From positions 744,001 through 808,000 of the forward strand of contig OZ253548.1 of NCBI GenBank assembly GCA_965262595.1: a stretch of 64,000 bases of DNA. Reading direction: 5' to 3'. The stretch is from CATQHB01 sp965262595 (lineage in GTDB: Bacteria; Chloroflexota; Dehalococcoidia; Lucifugimonadales; UBA3495). The position numbers and the translations under genes were made by a program. Positions 8,114 through 17,756 of the stretch are shown here, piece by piece. Each line of letters opens with the position of its first letter. Within the stretch, counting starts at the first letter, position 1. The notes under the pieces are model-generated. The model did no database searches and was not told where the DNA came from. It saw nothing but the letters and a program-made list of their open reading frames with translations.

Positions 8114-9196
8114 CTAGTAGCCGTCAGTCATCAGATTGCTGCAGAAAGCTGCCGTGTTGATCAGGTCGGGAATAATCACATGCTCGTCCACAGTGTGCAT
8201 CTGGTTGGTTGACATTCCAACAACCACGCTCTGAATGCCGTGCAGCCGCATGACGTTGCCGTCGGTGCCGCCGCCGGAGGGTTGGATGTTGGGCGCCAGG
8301 TTCATTTGTGACATTATCCGGCAGGCCATTCGAACCACCGACTCCTCGGGGTCAAGGTTATACATATGAAAGAGGACTTCCAATTGTTCCTCTATGGTAG
8401 CTTCCCGGTATCTCTGGCGAGCCTCTTCCACCGTGGCCAGGAGCTGTAGTCTGAGCAAGTCAAAGGATTCAGTGTTGCGACTGCGGAATTCGCCGCCAAA
8501 GGCCGCCTCGGCCGGTACCGCGTTACGCACCGTCCCGCCGGAGATTAAACCCACGTTAAAGGTGGTTTCCTCATCCAGGCGACCCTGGGGCAGTTCACCG
8601 ATAATCTCGGAAGCGATCCGGATGGCGGACAGTCCCTTTTCCGGCTCGACACCGGCGTGGGCGCCGCGGCCCTTGACCGTAATGTCAAAGGACATATAGG
8701 TAGGGCTGGAACCGGTAATAGTATTCACCGGCCCGTTACCGTCAAAGACCACCGCTTCCTGTGCCCGGATCATGGAATAGTCCAGATTGGTGGCGCCCAC
8801 CAGGCCAATTTCCTCGCCCCGCGTGAAAACGACTTGGACCGGGCGGCGGGAAACCCCTGCCGCTGCCACCGACTCCAACCCTTCCATAATCGCCGCAATG
8901 CCTGCCTTGCAGTCGCCCCCAAGAATAGTTTCCCCTGCGGAGAAAATGCGGTCGCCCCGGATGACCGGCTCAATACCGCGGCCCGGCTCTACCGTATCCA
9001 TGTGCGCCGATAGAAGCAGCGGGCTTTCCCCATTTTCCGACGCTATCACGTTGCCGTGGGCGTCCCGCTCCACATCGAAGCCCAGCTTGGTCAGCCGCCC
9101 GGTAAGGTGCTGAGCCATCTCCTCTTCTTCATCGGAGGGGCTATCGATCCGTACCAGATTACAGAACGAATTTATTAGCCTTTCCTGATTAACCAT
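8114..9196 (-). CDS. M20/M42-type zinc peptidase (peptidase T-like)
   Basis: A 360-residue dizinc exopeptidase. Metal-binding positions are visible: His-Asp in SAHMDT, Asp in LGGDCKAG, the Glu pair in TRGEEIGL, Asp in VVFDGNG and a late His in NQMHTVDEH. A dimerisation insert of about 110 residues in the middle (KGRGAHAG...) is typical of M20 enzymes. The start at 9196 matches the family; 42 extra in-frame codons upstream look non-coding. Likely role: cytoplasmic di- or tripeptide hydrolysis. The peptidase-T-like assignment is by general likeness. Confidence 0.88.
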   Translation of the reverse strand: MVNQERLINSFCNLVRIDSPSDEEEEMAQHLTGRLTKLGFDVERDAHGNVIASENGESPLLLSAHMDTVEPGRGIEPVIRGDRIFSAGETILGGDCKAGIAAIMEGLESVAAAGVSRRPVQVVFTRGEEIGLVGATNLDYSMIRAQEAVVFDGNGPVNTITGSSPTYMSFDITVKGRGAHAGVEPEKGLSAIRIASEIIGELPQGRLDEETTFNVGLISGGTVRNAVPAEAAFGGEFRSRNTESFDLLRLQLLATVEEARQRYREATIEEQLEVLFHMYNLDPEESVVRMACRIMSQMNLAPNIQPSGGGTDGNVMRLHGIQSVVVGMSTNQMHTVDEHVIIPDLINTAAFCSNLMTDGY

Positions 9197-9380
9197 TGCT
9201 ACCTGCCCTCCAACAAATATCTCGCCTTGCACGCCGATAGAAGTTTCCGGGGAGTCCGTCAGGTAAAATGCTGCCTGACCAATTGAGAGGAAGGAAGTGT
9301 CCCGTTCCTGCAAATCCCCCATCTAACACCGGCCCTTTGTTGCCCGATTATAACATTCCCTTAGGCGGGCCGCCCCATAT

Positions 9381-10256
9381 CTAGGGGGACAAGGCGATAA
9401 ATACCAACCCCAGGACGATAAAAGCGGAGCCGAGCAAACGGCCCAATCCGAATTGCTCCTTAAGAACAAGAACGCCCATCAGCACCCCAATTACAATGCC
9501 AACCTCTCGAGCCGGGGATATATAGCTGACCCTGGAGAGAGAAAAGGCAGTCAATACCAATCCATAGGCCAGGAATGCCAAGAGTCCCGAAGCCAGTATA
9601 GGCCAGGCATTTCTTTGCCATTCTTGCCTGATTGGGGCCAGGCCGTGTTGGCGCAAGATGTAGGGGGCCAGACCTATAGCCGCACCCAAGGTAATGAGGT
9701 ACATATAGAGAAATGGCTGAACGTAGGCAACTCCCCGCTTGTCTAACAGGGAATAAGTGGTGATTGTCAGTCCGGTGAGAATGGCGTATCCAGTCCCGCT
9801 GTCTCTTATAAAGTCCAGAGGTTTGCTGAGAATCTGCCGAAACCGGCCCCACCAGGACACGATATAAATGCCGATGACTATGAACCCAATTCCAACAACG
9901 GCCGGCAGTTCAATCCGCTCTCCCAGGGTCAGCACCGCCAGAACCGGAACCAGCATGGGGCCAATGCCGCGGGCAATAGGATAAACCATGGAAAGGTCGC
10001 CTAGAGTATAGCCCCGGCCCAGCAAAATCATGTAGAGAGTTTGCAGCGCGGCAGAGGCAAAGACCAGCCAATATCCCGGCGTGGTTACGGGATAGAACCA
10101 TAAGAGGGTGGCGCCCAGAGGGGCCAGCATTATACTGCCGCTGAATAAGAGCCACCAGGCAAACACTTCCTTGTTGTCCGAGCGTTTCAGCAACAAGTTC
10201 CAGGAAGCGTGGGACAAGGCCGCCATCAAAATCAGGACAAGCGATAATCCGGTCAT
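9381..10256 (-). CDS. EamA/DMT family transporter
   Basis: A 291-residue inner-membrane protein with about ten hydrophobic segments arranged as two EamA repeats, starting LSLVLILMAALSHASWNLLLK. The conserved block MVYPIARGIGPMLVPVLAVL near residue 90 is typical of drug/metabolite exporters. The second repeat ends VLKEQFGLGRLLGSAFIVLG. The substrate cannot be predicted. It is not in an obvious operon. Confidence 0.88.
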   Translation of the reverse strand: MTGLSLVLILMAALSHASWNLLLKRSDNKEVFAWWLLFSGSIMLAPLGATLLWFYPVTTPGYWLVFASAALQTLYMILLGRGYTLGDLSMVYPIARGIGPMLVPVLAVLTLGERIELPAVVGIGFIVIGIYIVSWWGRFRQILSKPLDFIRDSGTGYAILTGLTITTYSLLDKRGVAYVQPFLYMYLITLGAAIGLAPYILRQHGLAPIRQEWQRNAWPILASGLLAFLAYGLVLTAFSLSRVSYISPAREVGIVIGVLMGVLVLKEQFGLGRLLGSAFIVLGLVFIALSP

Positions 10257-10408
10257 AGGGGAAAGTATAGCTTAGCCGATCAGCAATTTGAGCTTCAACG
10301 GCCTTTGGCGGGCCAAGTCGTACGGAGAAGTCTGAATGCTGAGCCAAGGCCTTCGAAGTTTGGATAAGAAAGGAGTGGCGAAACCGCCCATAATCAGAGA
10401 GGAATTGG

Positions 10409-10482
10409 TAGGGCATAGGGGATTCGAACCCCTGATCTCCGCCTTGAGAGGGCGGTGTCCTGGGCCGCTAGACGAATGCCCC
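10409..10482 (-). tRNA. tRNA-Glu (anticodon CTC)
   Basis: The minus strand folds as a complete cloverleaf. The acceptor GGGGCAT pairs with ATGCCCT (one G-T) and the discriminator is A. The anticodon stem CCGCC/GGCGG holds the loop CTCTCAA, and the T loop is TTCGAAT. The anticodon CTC reads GAG. CCA is not encoded. Confidence 0.95.
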
Positions 10483-10873
10483 ACTTCAACAGCCGGAAAA
10501 ACAGGCCCATATCTCTTTCCAGCATTGGTAATTTACCAGATACGAGGGGTATTGTAAACCTTTGATGTGGCGGAGACAGGTTAATCCCTATGTCCAGGTC
10601 AAGGTATATCACCGCTCACCCTGACCTCGTGGAAGGGCCGGTACTTGGTTGGACCGGCCCACCATGAGCGGCTTACTCAGGAAAATTGGAGGAACCTGCG
10701 CCAGCAGAATCTAGCGGAACCGAAATTGCAAGACTTGACCAAAGTCGGGAATCGGGACAAATAATCTTCTGGGTGCAAGTGGCAGGCGGAATGCGCCGTG
10801 TGGTATATTTTCAATGTAAATCAGCTACTAACCTGGATATGGGCCGATTTTCCGGGCGGCCGAGAAGGACTTG
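10483..10873. other. Leader region of guaA
   Basis: No gene is seen here. A perfect 8-bp hairpin GGGCCGGT/ACCGGCCC with a 10-nt loop lies at 10635-10660. A TTGACC hexamer is at 10735-10740 without a good -10 at 17 nt. I could not recognise a purine riboswitch. Confidence 0.4.
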
Positions 10874-12493
10874 ATGGTCAGCAATCCAAAAGTCACCGGT
10901 AGAGCCTCCGAGCAATTTCCTGGTATAGATACCCAAAGCGTCGGGCCCGCCGTCGGCGAGGGCATCGTCATTATTGACTTTGGCTCCCAATATAGCCACT
11001 TGATAGCTCGCCGCGCCCGCGAGATGAAGGTGTATTCCGAAGTGGTGTCGGCTTCTTCATCCTGGGATGCCGTTACCCAGCGCATTATTCCCAAAGGGGT
11101 TATTCTCTCCGGCGGCCCGGCCAGTGTATATGAAACGGGTGCGCCGCTGGTTCCCGACTGGGTCTTTGAACGCCAAATACCGGCGCTGGGCATTTGCTAC
11201 GGGATGCAGGCCCTGGTACACCAACTGGGCGGCACGGTTTCTCCCGGGGAAAAGCGGGAATACGGCTCCGCGGAGCTACACCGCGAAAATCTGGAACAGC
11301 CGCTTTTCCAGGACATGCCTTCTTCATTCCAGGTATGGATGAGCCACGGTGACCGGGTTGACGTTTTGCCACCCGGATTCAAAACTCTGGCCCACACGGA
11401 AAACTCGGCTAACGCCGTTATCAGCAACGGCAGCAGCATTTACGGGCTTCAGTTTCACCCGGAAGTCCAGCATACGCCCCTGGGTCAGACCATTCTGGAG
11501 AACTTTCTTTTCCGAGTGTGCGGTTGCCAGGGTACCTGGACGCCGGAAAACTTTGTTGCCAATTCGATAAGCCGCATTCGTGAACAAGTCGGAGCCGGCA
11601 AGGTAATCTGCGCCCTGTCCGGCGGTGTGGATTCTTCGGTGGCCGCTCTGCTGCTGCATCGCGCCATCGGGGACAGATTGACCTGCATTTTTGTAAATAA
11701 CGGGCTGCTTCGCAAAGGGGAAGCGGAGCAAGTGCAGGATACCTACCGGCGGAACCTGGGCTTGAACCTGCTTTACGTAGATGCTACGGAACGCTTTTTG
11801 ACCGGACTCCGCGAGGTTACCGACCCGGAACGAAAACGAAAAATCATCGGAGAGGAGTTTATCCGGGTATTTGAAGAGGCGGCAGCCGAACTGAGCGACA
11901 CCGACTATCTCGCCCAGGGTACCCTTTATCCCGACGTCATTGAAAGCGAGACACCGGAAAATCGTGCCTCCGCCCGTATCAAAAGTCACCACAATGTGGG
12001 TGGCCTGCCCGAGCAGATGCAGCTAAAACTGGTCGAACCGCTGCGCTATCTCTATAAGGACGAGGTGCGGGAAGTTGGCTTGGAGTTGGGACTGCCCCGA
12101 GAAATAGTAATGCGCCAACCCTTTCCTGGGCCAGGCTTAGCCATTCGGATAATTGGCGAAGTTACCCAGGAACGTTTGGACATTTTGCGGCAATGTGACT
12201 GGATTGTCCTGGATGAGGTGGAAAAGGCCGGCCTTTATGAGGAGATTTGGCAGAGTTTCGCCGTGCTCAGTGACAGCCGAACCGTCGGGGTAATGGGCGA
12301 CTACCGTACCTATGGCTATGTTTGCGCCGTCCGCGCGGTTTCCAGTAACGACGCCATGACCGCCGACTGGGTGCGCATGCCCTACGAAGTTTTGGCTCAG
12401 ATATCCAGCCGAATCGTAAATGAGGTTGACGGGGTTAACCGAGTGGTATATGACATCACCAGCAAACCCCCGGGTACAATTGAGTGGGAGTAG
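10874..12493 (+). CDS. guaA: GMP synthase (glutamine-hydrolysing)
   Basis: Converts XMP to GMP with ATP and glutamine. The N-terminal class I glutaminase has the nucleophile in GICYGMQAL and the His-Glu pair in FHPEVQHT. The ATP pyrophosphatase P-loop is CALSGGVDSSVAAL. The C-terminal dimerisation domain ends with DITSKPPGTIEWE, the standard end of GuaA. 539 residues is slightly long because of about 20 extra N-terminal residues. AGGA precedes a TTG-ATG pair; I use the ATG. It leads the plus-strand purine gene run, with purD 68 nt downstream. Confidence 0.97.
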   Translation: MVSNPKVTGRASEQFPGIDTQSVGPAVGEGIVIIDFGSQYSHLIARRAREMKVYSEVVSASSSWDAVTQRIIPKGVILSGGPASVYETGAPLVPDWVFERQIPALGICYGMQALVHQLGGTVSPGEKREYGSAELHRENLEQPLFQDMPSSFQVWMSHGDRVDVLPPGFKTLAHTENSANAVISNGSSIYGLQFHPEVQHTPLGQTILENFLFRVCGCQGTWTPENFVANSISRIREQVGAGKVICALSGGVDSSVAALLLHRAIGDRLTCIFVNNGLLRKGEAEQVQDTYRRNLGLNLLYVDATERFLTGLREVTDPERKRKIIGEEFIRVFEEAAAELSDTDYLAQGTLYPDVIESETPENRASARIKSHHNVGGLPEQMQLKLVEPLRYLYKDEVREVGLELGLPREIVMRQPFPGPGLAIRIIGEVTQERLDILRQCDWIVLDEVEKAGLYEEIWQSFAVLSDSRTVGVMGDYRTYGYVCAVRAVSSNDAMTADWVRMPYEVLAQISSRIVNEVDGVNRVVYDITSKPPGTIEWE

Positions 12494-12561
12494 GCTGAGT
12501 GGAAGTAGGCAAGCAGCTTAAACGAACCGAATTGGCGAAGCGAATCGGAGTCTTTTAAACA

Positions 12562-13926
12562 TTGAAAGTTTTGATAGTCGGCTCCGGCGGCCGGGAGCAC
12601 GCTCTGGCTTGGCGAATTAGCCGCAGTCCCCAGGTAACCAAACTCTGGGTGGCCGGCGGCAATACCGGCACAGCCCAGGTTGCCAACAACCTGAACATCC
12701 ACCCGGAGGATCTGGACGGCGTGTTGCAGGCTGCCCAGTCCCGCGCCATTGAGTTGGTAGTGATAGGTCCGGACCAGCCGCTAAACGACGGCATCGTGGA
12801 CCGGCTTGGCGCTTTAGGTATCCCCGCTTTTGGGCCAAGCAAGGCAGCCGCCCAACTGGAGGGCAGCAAGAGTTTCGCCCGGGAAATTTTGGAGGAGGCC
12901 AACGTACCCGGCCCGGATTTTCGAGTCTTTGATGACCGGCAACGGGCGTTGGACTTCTTGGCCCGCCACCAAACCCCGGTTGTGGTCAAGGCAGATGGAC
13001 TGGCCGCAGGAAAGGGGGTGGCCCTGTGCGCCACCTCGGCGGAGGCGATGGCTGCGGTAAACTTGTGCATGGCCGACCGGGTTTTTGGCACGGCCGGCGA
13101 CAGAGTGGTTATTGAGGAGCTATTGACCGGCGCGGAAGTCAGCGTTTTCGGGTTCTGCGACGGTGAGACCTTGTCGGCGCTGGTGGCGGCATGCGACTAC
13201 AAGCAAGCTCGGGACGGCGACCAAGGGCCAAACACTGGCGGCATGGGCAGTTTCACGCCACCGGCCTTTTGGAATAGCTCCGTAGCTGACGAGATAAGCC
13301 GCACCATTATGGGGCCGGTAATTGCCGCCCTGGCCCAACGCGGCGCGCCCTACCGGGGAATGCTTTACGCCGGTCTTATGTTTACCGAAAGCGGGCCGAA
13401 GGTCCTGGAATTCAATTGCCGGTTTGGTGACCCGGAAACTCAAGTCATCCTGCCCTTGCTGGAGAGTGACCCAGTGCAAATTATGCTGGCCTGCGCCGAA
13501 GGCCACAGCGAACTCTCCAGGACACCAGTGTGTTGGGGCAGCCGGGCCCACGTGGGTGTGGTAATGGCCTCCGGCGGTTATCCGGGACCGTACGATACCG
13601 GGTTTGAAATAGCCGGATTAGATACCAATAATTCGGCCGCTTCGGATTCGGATACCCTGGTGTTTCATGCCGGCACCGACTTTGGTGCCGACCCGGGCAG
13701 CGCCGGTCTCATTTCCCAGGAGAGTAAAACCGGCCGGCAAGTAGTTACCAATGGCGGAAGGGTTTTGACGGTTGTCGGGCGAGGAGATTCTCTGGCCGAT
13801 GCCAGGACCAGGGCATATCAGCGAGTGCGGGAGTTGCATTTCCGGAACGCTTATTATCGCACCGATATTGGAGACCTGAGCGTTGGCAATCGGAATGGCG
13901 TATGGCTGTCAGCTCCGCAAGCATAA
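12562..13926 (+). CDS. purD: Phosphoribosylamine-glycine ligase
   Basis: Second step of de novo purine synthesis: joins phosphoribosylamine and glycine using ATP. The TTG start gives the classic opening KVLIVGSGGREHALAW. The ATP-grasp core shows VVVKADGLAAGKGV and VIEELLTGAEVSVF, then GGMGSFTPP and LEFNCRFGDPETQVIL. 454 residues is somewhat longer than usual, with an extra stretch near 350-380. The ribosome site is a distant GGAG. Its last 25 nt overlap the start of the next gene. Confidence 0.96.
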   Translation: MKVLIVGSGGREHALAWRISRSPQVTKLWVAGGNTGTAQVANNLNIHPEDLDGVLQAAQSRAIELVVIGPDQPLNDGIVDRLGALGIPAFGPSKAAAQLEGSKSFAREILEEANVPGPDFRVFDDRQRALDFLARHQTPVVVKADGLAAGKGVALCATSAEAMAAVNLCMADRVFGTAGDRVVIEELLTGAEVSVFGFCDGETLSALVAACDYKQARDGDQGPNTGGMGSFTPPAFWNSSVADEISRTIMGPVIAALAQRGAPYRGMLYAGLMFTESGPKVLEFNCRFGDPETQVILPLLESDPVQIMLACAEGHSELSRTPVCWGSRAHVGVVMASGGYPGPYDTGFEIAGLDTNNSAASDSDTLVFHAGTDFGADPGSAGLISQESKTGRQVVTNGGRVLTVVGRGDSLADARTRAYQRVRELHFRNAYYRTDIGDLSVGNRNGVWLSAPQA

Positions 13927-14495
13927 GCTACAACGCACTTATCGCGGCCTACGGCGAGGCCCGGCGGCAGGGCAGTCTGGACCGGTATCGCAAGCGGCGT
14001 TGGCAGCGATCCGGAGAATTCCGCGAATGGCTCTCCGAAAGCAAATTGCCGGCCCTCAGCAATGAGCAGGCGCTTGCGCTGTACCGGGCCTCCGGAAGCA
14101 ATCGAACCAAGGACTTTGCCGCCAATTCTGTAGCCGAAATCAGAGACACCCTGGATTTCTTACTCTATGATACTATCACCCTTGAAGCCCGCTTCAACGA
14201 ATGTGTCTCCGATGCCGGGGCTTACACTCTTGGCGCCGCCGGTAAGGGTTTTGTGTCTTACCTGCTTTGTCTGAGCAATCCAAATCTGTTTGCCGTTTGG
14301 AACCCGGCAGCCGAGCGGGCTTTGCGTTACCTGGGGCTTTATCCCAGAACGCTGGCCAAGGGTCACCTGGGCTTACGCTATCTGGACTTGCTGGATGCAA
14401 TGCAACGAGTCCGCCGTCAATTCGGCTTGGAAGACTACCCGGAATTGGACCAATTCTGTTACTTTGTTAGCCGGTACAGCCGGGCCGGGGCGTAA
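13902..14495 (+). CDS. Hypothetical protein overlapping purD
   Basis: A 197-residue soluble protein I do not recognise. It begins inside purD in another frame (overlap 25 nt), which suggests translational coupling. It has a basic N-terminal half (RYRKRRWQRSGEFREWL) and a helical C-terminal half with many Leu and Arg. No catalytic motif, membrane span or cysteine cluster is visible. Its place in the purine run suggests co-expression but does not give a function. It may be a lineage-specific gene. Confidence 0.65.
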   Translation: MAVSSASISYNALIAAYGEARRQGSLDRYRKRRWQRSGEFREWLSESKLPALSNEQALALYRASGSNRTKDFAANSVAEIRDTLDFLLYDTITLEARFNECVSDAGAYTLGAAGKGFVSYLLCLSNPNLFAVWNPAAERALRYLGLYPRTLAKGHLGLRYLDLLDAMQRVRRQFGLEDYPELDQFCYFVSRYSRAGA

Positions 14496-14606
14496 TACGA
14501 ATGGACGTGGGGTTGGCAACCGGTCTTTAAGAAGACCGCTTATGATTGAAATGGTAGGGCCCTACGGCTTATCTTGAAAGTACATTTAGCCTACTTGGAG
14601 GAAGCA

Positions 14607-15077
14607 ATGGCCTGGCGAGACACCCTGACGGACTTGCGCGATGAATTAGCGGATACCCGTGCCCAGCGGTTGCGGCAATCCAAAGCAGCGGACGCTGAAG
14701 CGGAGCGTGCCAGAGAGGTACTCAGCCAACTGGTAGATTCACTACAAATACCCCAGCTTTTAACCGAACTGAACGAAATCCTCCTTGAAGGCAAGGGAAA
14801 TCTGGAAACCTTTATTTCCTGGGAAGGAGAGGACGAAGACGACGAACCGGAAAAGGGATTTAATCTGGTCAGCTTGAACGAAGAACAAGAGGAGCTGGAC
14901 GAGATTTATATGTCCCTCACCTGGGAAGAAAACGATGAACGCACCATCGAAATTGAAGTGGGAAATTCGGAAGACGAAGGGTTGTACCTGATGGTCAACG
15001 GCGTATCAATTCGACATGAGCAGGCCGCCCTGGAACAGGCGTTGGTCGTGGCGTTTCGGGAAGAACTAGACCTATAG
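14607..15077 (+). CDS. Hypothetical acidic coiled-coil protein
   Basis: A 156-residue very acidic protein of unknown function. Residues 1-50 look like a coiled coil (LRDELADTRAQRLRQSKAAD). A Glu/Asp-rich middle follows (EGEDEDDEPEKG), then a beta-rich end with DERTIEIEVGNSED and YLMVNGVSI. I chose the ATG at 14607 because GGAGGAAGCA precedes it; an in-frame TTG at 14574 lacks a site. It lies between the purD-linked gene and purE on the same strand. Confidence 0.72.
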   Translation: MAWRDTLTDLRDELADTRAQRLRQSKAADAEAERAREVLSQLVDSLQIPQLLTELNEILLEGKGNLETFISWEGEDEDDEPEKGFNLVSLNEEQEELDEIYMSLTWEENDERTIEIEVGNSEDEGLYLMVNGVSIRHEQAALEQALVVAFREELDL

Positions 15078-15123
15078 GGCGGGGTCGGCCGGTTCTTGAT
15101 TCTTAATTGGAAGGGAAGTAGTT

Positions 15124-15582
15124 TTGCCATTAGTTGGAGTTATAATGGGTAGCGCCTCGGATGAATCGGTGGTGAAGGAAGCGCTGGATACCCTGGAACA
15201 GTTGAACGTAGATTACGAAGTGCGGGTTATGTCTGCTCACCGGACGCCGGACCGGGTTAGGGAGTATGCCCTGGAAGCAAGGGGACGGGGCATCGAGGTG
15301 CTTATTTCCGCTGCCGGGGGTTCAGCGGCCCTGGGCGGCGTGTTGGCTTCCTGGACTACGCTTCCGGTGATTGGGATTCCATTGGCGTCGAGCGAGCTTA
15401 ACGGAATGGATTCTTTGCTGGCTACGGCCCAAATGCCTCCGGGTATTCCGGTGGCTTGCATGGCGGTCGGCGCCTGGGGCGCCCGGAACGCCGCTTTTTT
15501 TGCCGCGGAAATCCTGGGTCTGCATCACGAAAACATCCGGCAGGCCTACGAAGATTACCGGCAGCAACTGCGGGAGCGTTAG
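15124..15582 (+). CDS. purE: N5-carboxyaminoimidazole ribonucleotide mutase
   Basis: Moves the carboxyl group of N5-CAIR to give CAIR. 152 residues. The nucleotide-binding MGSASDES is near residue 8, the catalytic SAHRTPDR near 39, and the loop GIPLASSELNGMDSLL near 80. This pattern is the class I form, which normally works with PurK; no purK is in the window. It starts at a TTG after GGAAGGGAAG and is followed after 1 nt by the phosphatase gene. Confidence 0.95.
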   Translation: MPLVGVIMGSASDESVVKEALDTLEQLNVDYEVRVMSAHRTPDRVREYALEARGRGIEVLISAAGGSAALGGVLASWTTLPVIGIPLASSELNGMDSLLATAQMPPGIPVACMAVGAWGARNAAFFAAEILGLHHENIRQAYEDYRQQLRER

Positions 15583-15583
15583 C

Positions 15584-16255
15584 TTGATTCCCGCAGTTCT
15601 TACCGATTTTGACGATACGGCTGCCGTCCAAAACGTGGCGGAAATGTTGCTGCGCCGGTTCGGCGACCCTACTTGGGAAGAGACTCGGCGCCGGTTTCGC
15701 GCCGGCGAAATCTCGTTGAAAGACTACCAGGAAATTACCTTTCGCAACATTCAAGCTGATTGCGAAGAAATGCAGGCCTTTGTCAGGGAAAACGCTAACC
15801 TGCGTCCCCATTTCGGTGAGTTATGGAACTATTGCCGAGAGCGGAATTATCCGATGGCGGTAGTCAGCTTGGGCCTGGATTTTTACATCAAGGCGTTGCT
15901 GGAAAGTGAGGGTTTTCCGGAAGTGCCGGTATATTGCGTAAATACCCGGTTCTCTACCCAGGGGATCGCCTATTACTATCACCACGCTTATCCGGGGGCG
16001 GAAGACCGCGGCAATTCTAAAGGCCTAATCGTTGACCGATACCGGCAGTTGGGATACCAAGTGATTTATGCCGGAGACGGCCGCTCCGATTTCGAAGCTG
16101 CGGAAATAGCCGATACCGTTTTTGCCCGCAGTTTCCTGGCCGAAGAGTGCCAGCGGCAGAACCTGCCGTTTCGGCCTTTTGGCGACTTTGGGGACGTGCT
16201 AAAAGTCTTGAAAGAATTGCCGGAGCCGACTCAATCCGAGAATCAACCGGAATGA
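15584..16255 (+). CDS. HAD-family phosphatase (MtnX/SerB-like)
   Basis: A 223-residue haloacid dehalogenase-fold phosphatase. Motif I is LTDFDDTAA, with both Asp residues at about 9 and 11. Motif II is the Ser of VVSLGLDFY, and motif III/IV is YAGDGRSDFEAAEIAD. This resembles phosphoserine phosphatase and MtnX-type enzymes. It starts at a TTG one nt after the purE stop, with GGGAG at good spacing inside purE, so the two are coupled. Its substrate in a purine operon is unclear; cleanup of a phosphorylated intermediate would be a guess. Confidence 0.85.
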   Translation: MIPAVLTDFDDTAAVQNVAEMLLRRFGDPTWEETRRRFRAGEISLKDYQEITFRNIQADCEEMQAFVRENANLRPHFGELWNYCRERNYPMAVVSLGLDFYIKALLESEGFPEVPVYCVNTRFSTQGIAYYYHHAYPGAEDRGNSKGLIVDRYRQLGYQVIYAGDGRSDFEAAEIADTVFARSFLAEECQRQNLPFRPFGDFGDVLKVLKELPEPTQSENQPE

Positions 16256-16358
16256 TTTTCAGGTCTGTTCCGGGCCCGGCGGCCGTAAAACGGATCCCTT
16301 CCGGCTCACCGGAAGAAATGCTTATGGCTTGTTACCGACCACCACAGGAGGAAAGGAA

Positions 16359-17669
16359 TTGATCGACCGATATTCCCGCCCGGCGATGAAACGGGTTTGG
16401 GACGACCAGAACAAGTACGAGAAGTGGCTTCAAGTAGAACTGGCCGTTTCCGAAGCTTGGACCGAGGAAGGAGTTATACCGGCGGAGGATATGAGCAAAC
16501 TCCGGCAGGCCAAGTATAACCACCGTAGAATGCTGGAGATTTTCGAGACTACCCGCCATGATGTTACGGCGTTCCTCACGTCAATTACCGAGGAAATCGG
16601 CCCTGAGGGGCGTTGGCTGCACCTGGGCATGACCTCCTCGGATATGCTGGACACGGCGCAGAGCCTGCAGCTGGTGGAGGCGGGCGAGCTGATTAAGCAA
16701 GAGTTGCAGAATGCCATAGCGACCCTGGAAAAGCAGGCAGTGAAGTACAAGGACACCGTCATGATGGGCCGCACCCACGGGATTCACGCCGAGCCGATGA
16801 CATTTGGCTTGAAACTCGCCCTCTGGAGGGAAGAACTCCGACGGCAGCAATCTCGCCTGGAGGATGCCTGCGAGAGCATCCGTGTGGGCAAGATTTCCGG
16901 CGCGGTGGGCACGCACGCAACCATCTCTCCCGCAGTGGAGGAACGAGTATGCCGGGACTTGGGTTTGGAGGTGGCTCCGGTTTCCAACCAGGTCATTCAG
17001 CGAGACCGCTACGCCCATTTCGTCACTACCCTGGCCCTTATCGCCGCGTCTCTGGAAAAGTTCGCCACCGAAATTCGCTCCCTGCAACGTACCGAGATCA
17101 ATGAAGTGGAAGAACCCTTCGGCCAGGGCCAAACCGGCTCATCTTCCATGCCCCACAAGCGGAATCCGGAGTTGGCAGAACGTATCTGCGGCCTGGCCCG
17201 GCTAATCCGCGGCCACAGCGTAACCGCCCTGGAAAACGTGGCCCTGTGGGGCGAGCGGGACATCAGCCATTCCTCTGCCGAACGTATAATCCTGCCCGAC
17301 TCTTGCCTGGCCCTGGATTATATCCTCAGTATTTTCACCCGCATTGTCAAAGACCTGCGGGTTAACGCTGACCGAATGTGGCAGAATGTGGAGAGCAGCC
17401 GGGGCCTGGTGTTTAGCCAGCGAGTCCTGTTGGCCTTGGTGGATAAGGGTCTGGCTCGGGAAGACGCCTACAAAGTTGTGCAGCGTAACGCCATGCGCAG
17501 TTGGGACCACGGCGAAGACTTTAGAGAGTTGATCAAGTCCGACCCGGATGCTCTGAAGTCGCTGACCTCGAACGAGATGGAGGAAATATTTGATTACGGG
17601 TACTACACCCGTTACGTTGACGACACATTTCAACGCATTGGACTGCTCCCGACCGGTGTAACCGTCTAG
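16359..17669 (+). CDS. purB: Adenylosuccinate lyase
   Basis: Removes fumarate from SAICAR and from adenylosuccinate. A 436-residue fumarase/aspartase-superfamily enzyme: TSSDMLDTAQSLQL near residue 90, GRTHGIHAEPMTFG near 140 with the catalytic His, and the signature loop GSSSMPHKRNPELAE near 265. A TTG start at 16359 follows a strong AGGAGGAAAGG and gives the family start IDRYSRP. An upstream TTG at 16329 is unlikely. Confidence 0.96.
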   Translation: MIDRYSRPAMKRVWDDQNKYEKWLQVELAVSEAWTEEGVIPAEDMSKLRQAKYNHRRMLEIFETTRHDVTAFLTSITEEIGPEGRWLHLGMTSSDMLDTAQSLQLVEAGELIKQELQNAIATLEKQAVKYKDTVMMGRTHGIHAEPMTFGLKLALWREELRRQQSRLEDACESIRVGKISGAVGTHATISPAVEERVCRDLGLEVAPVSNQVIQRDRYAHFVTTLALIAASLEKFATEIRSLQRTEINEVEEPFGQGQTGSSSMPHKRNPELAERICGLARLIRGHSVTALENVALWGERDISHSSAERIILPDSCLALDYILSIFTRIVKDLRVNADRMWQNVESSRGLVFSQRVLLALVDKGLAREDAYKVVQRNAMRSWDHGEDFRELIKSDPDALKSLTSNEMEEIFDYGYYTRYVDDTFQRIGLLPTGVTV

Positions 17670-17756
17670 CCAACAGGTTCTTAGGTTGACTCCTCTGCAA
17701 GGCAGGCATGACTATCCATCTATTGCGTCTAATTCATTATTTTACAGGTATGACTT

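Noticed and set aside
10483..10873. Purine riboswitch before guaA
   Set aside because: The conserved purine-aptamer core is not seen; only one simple hairpin is present.
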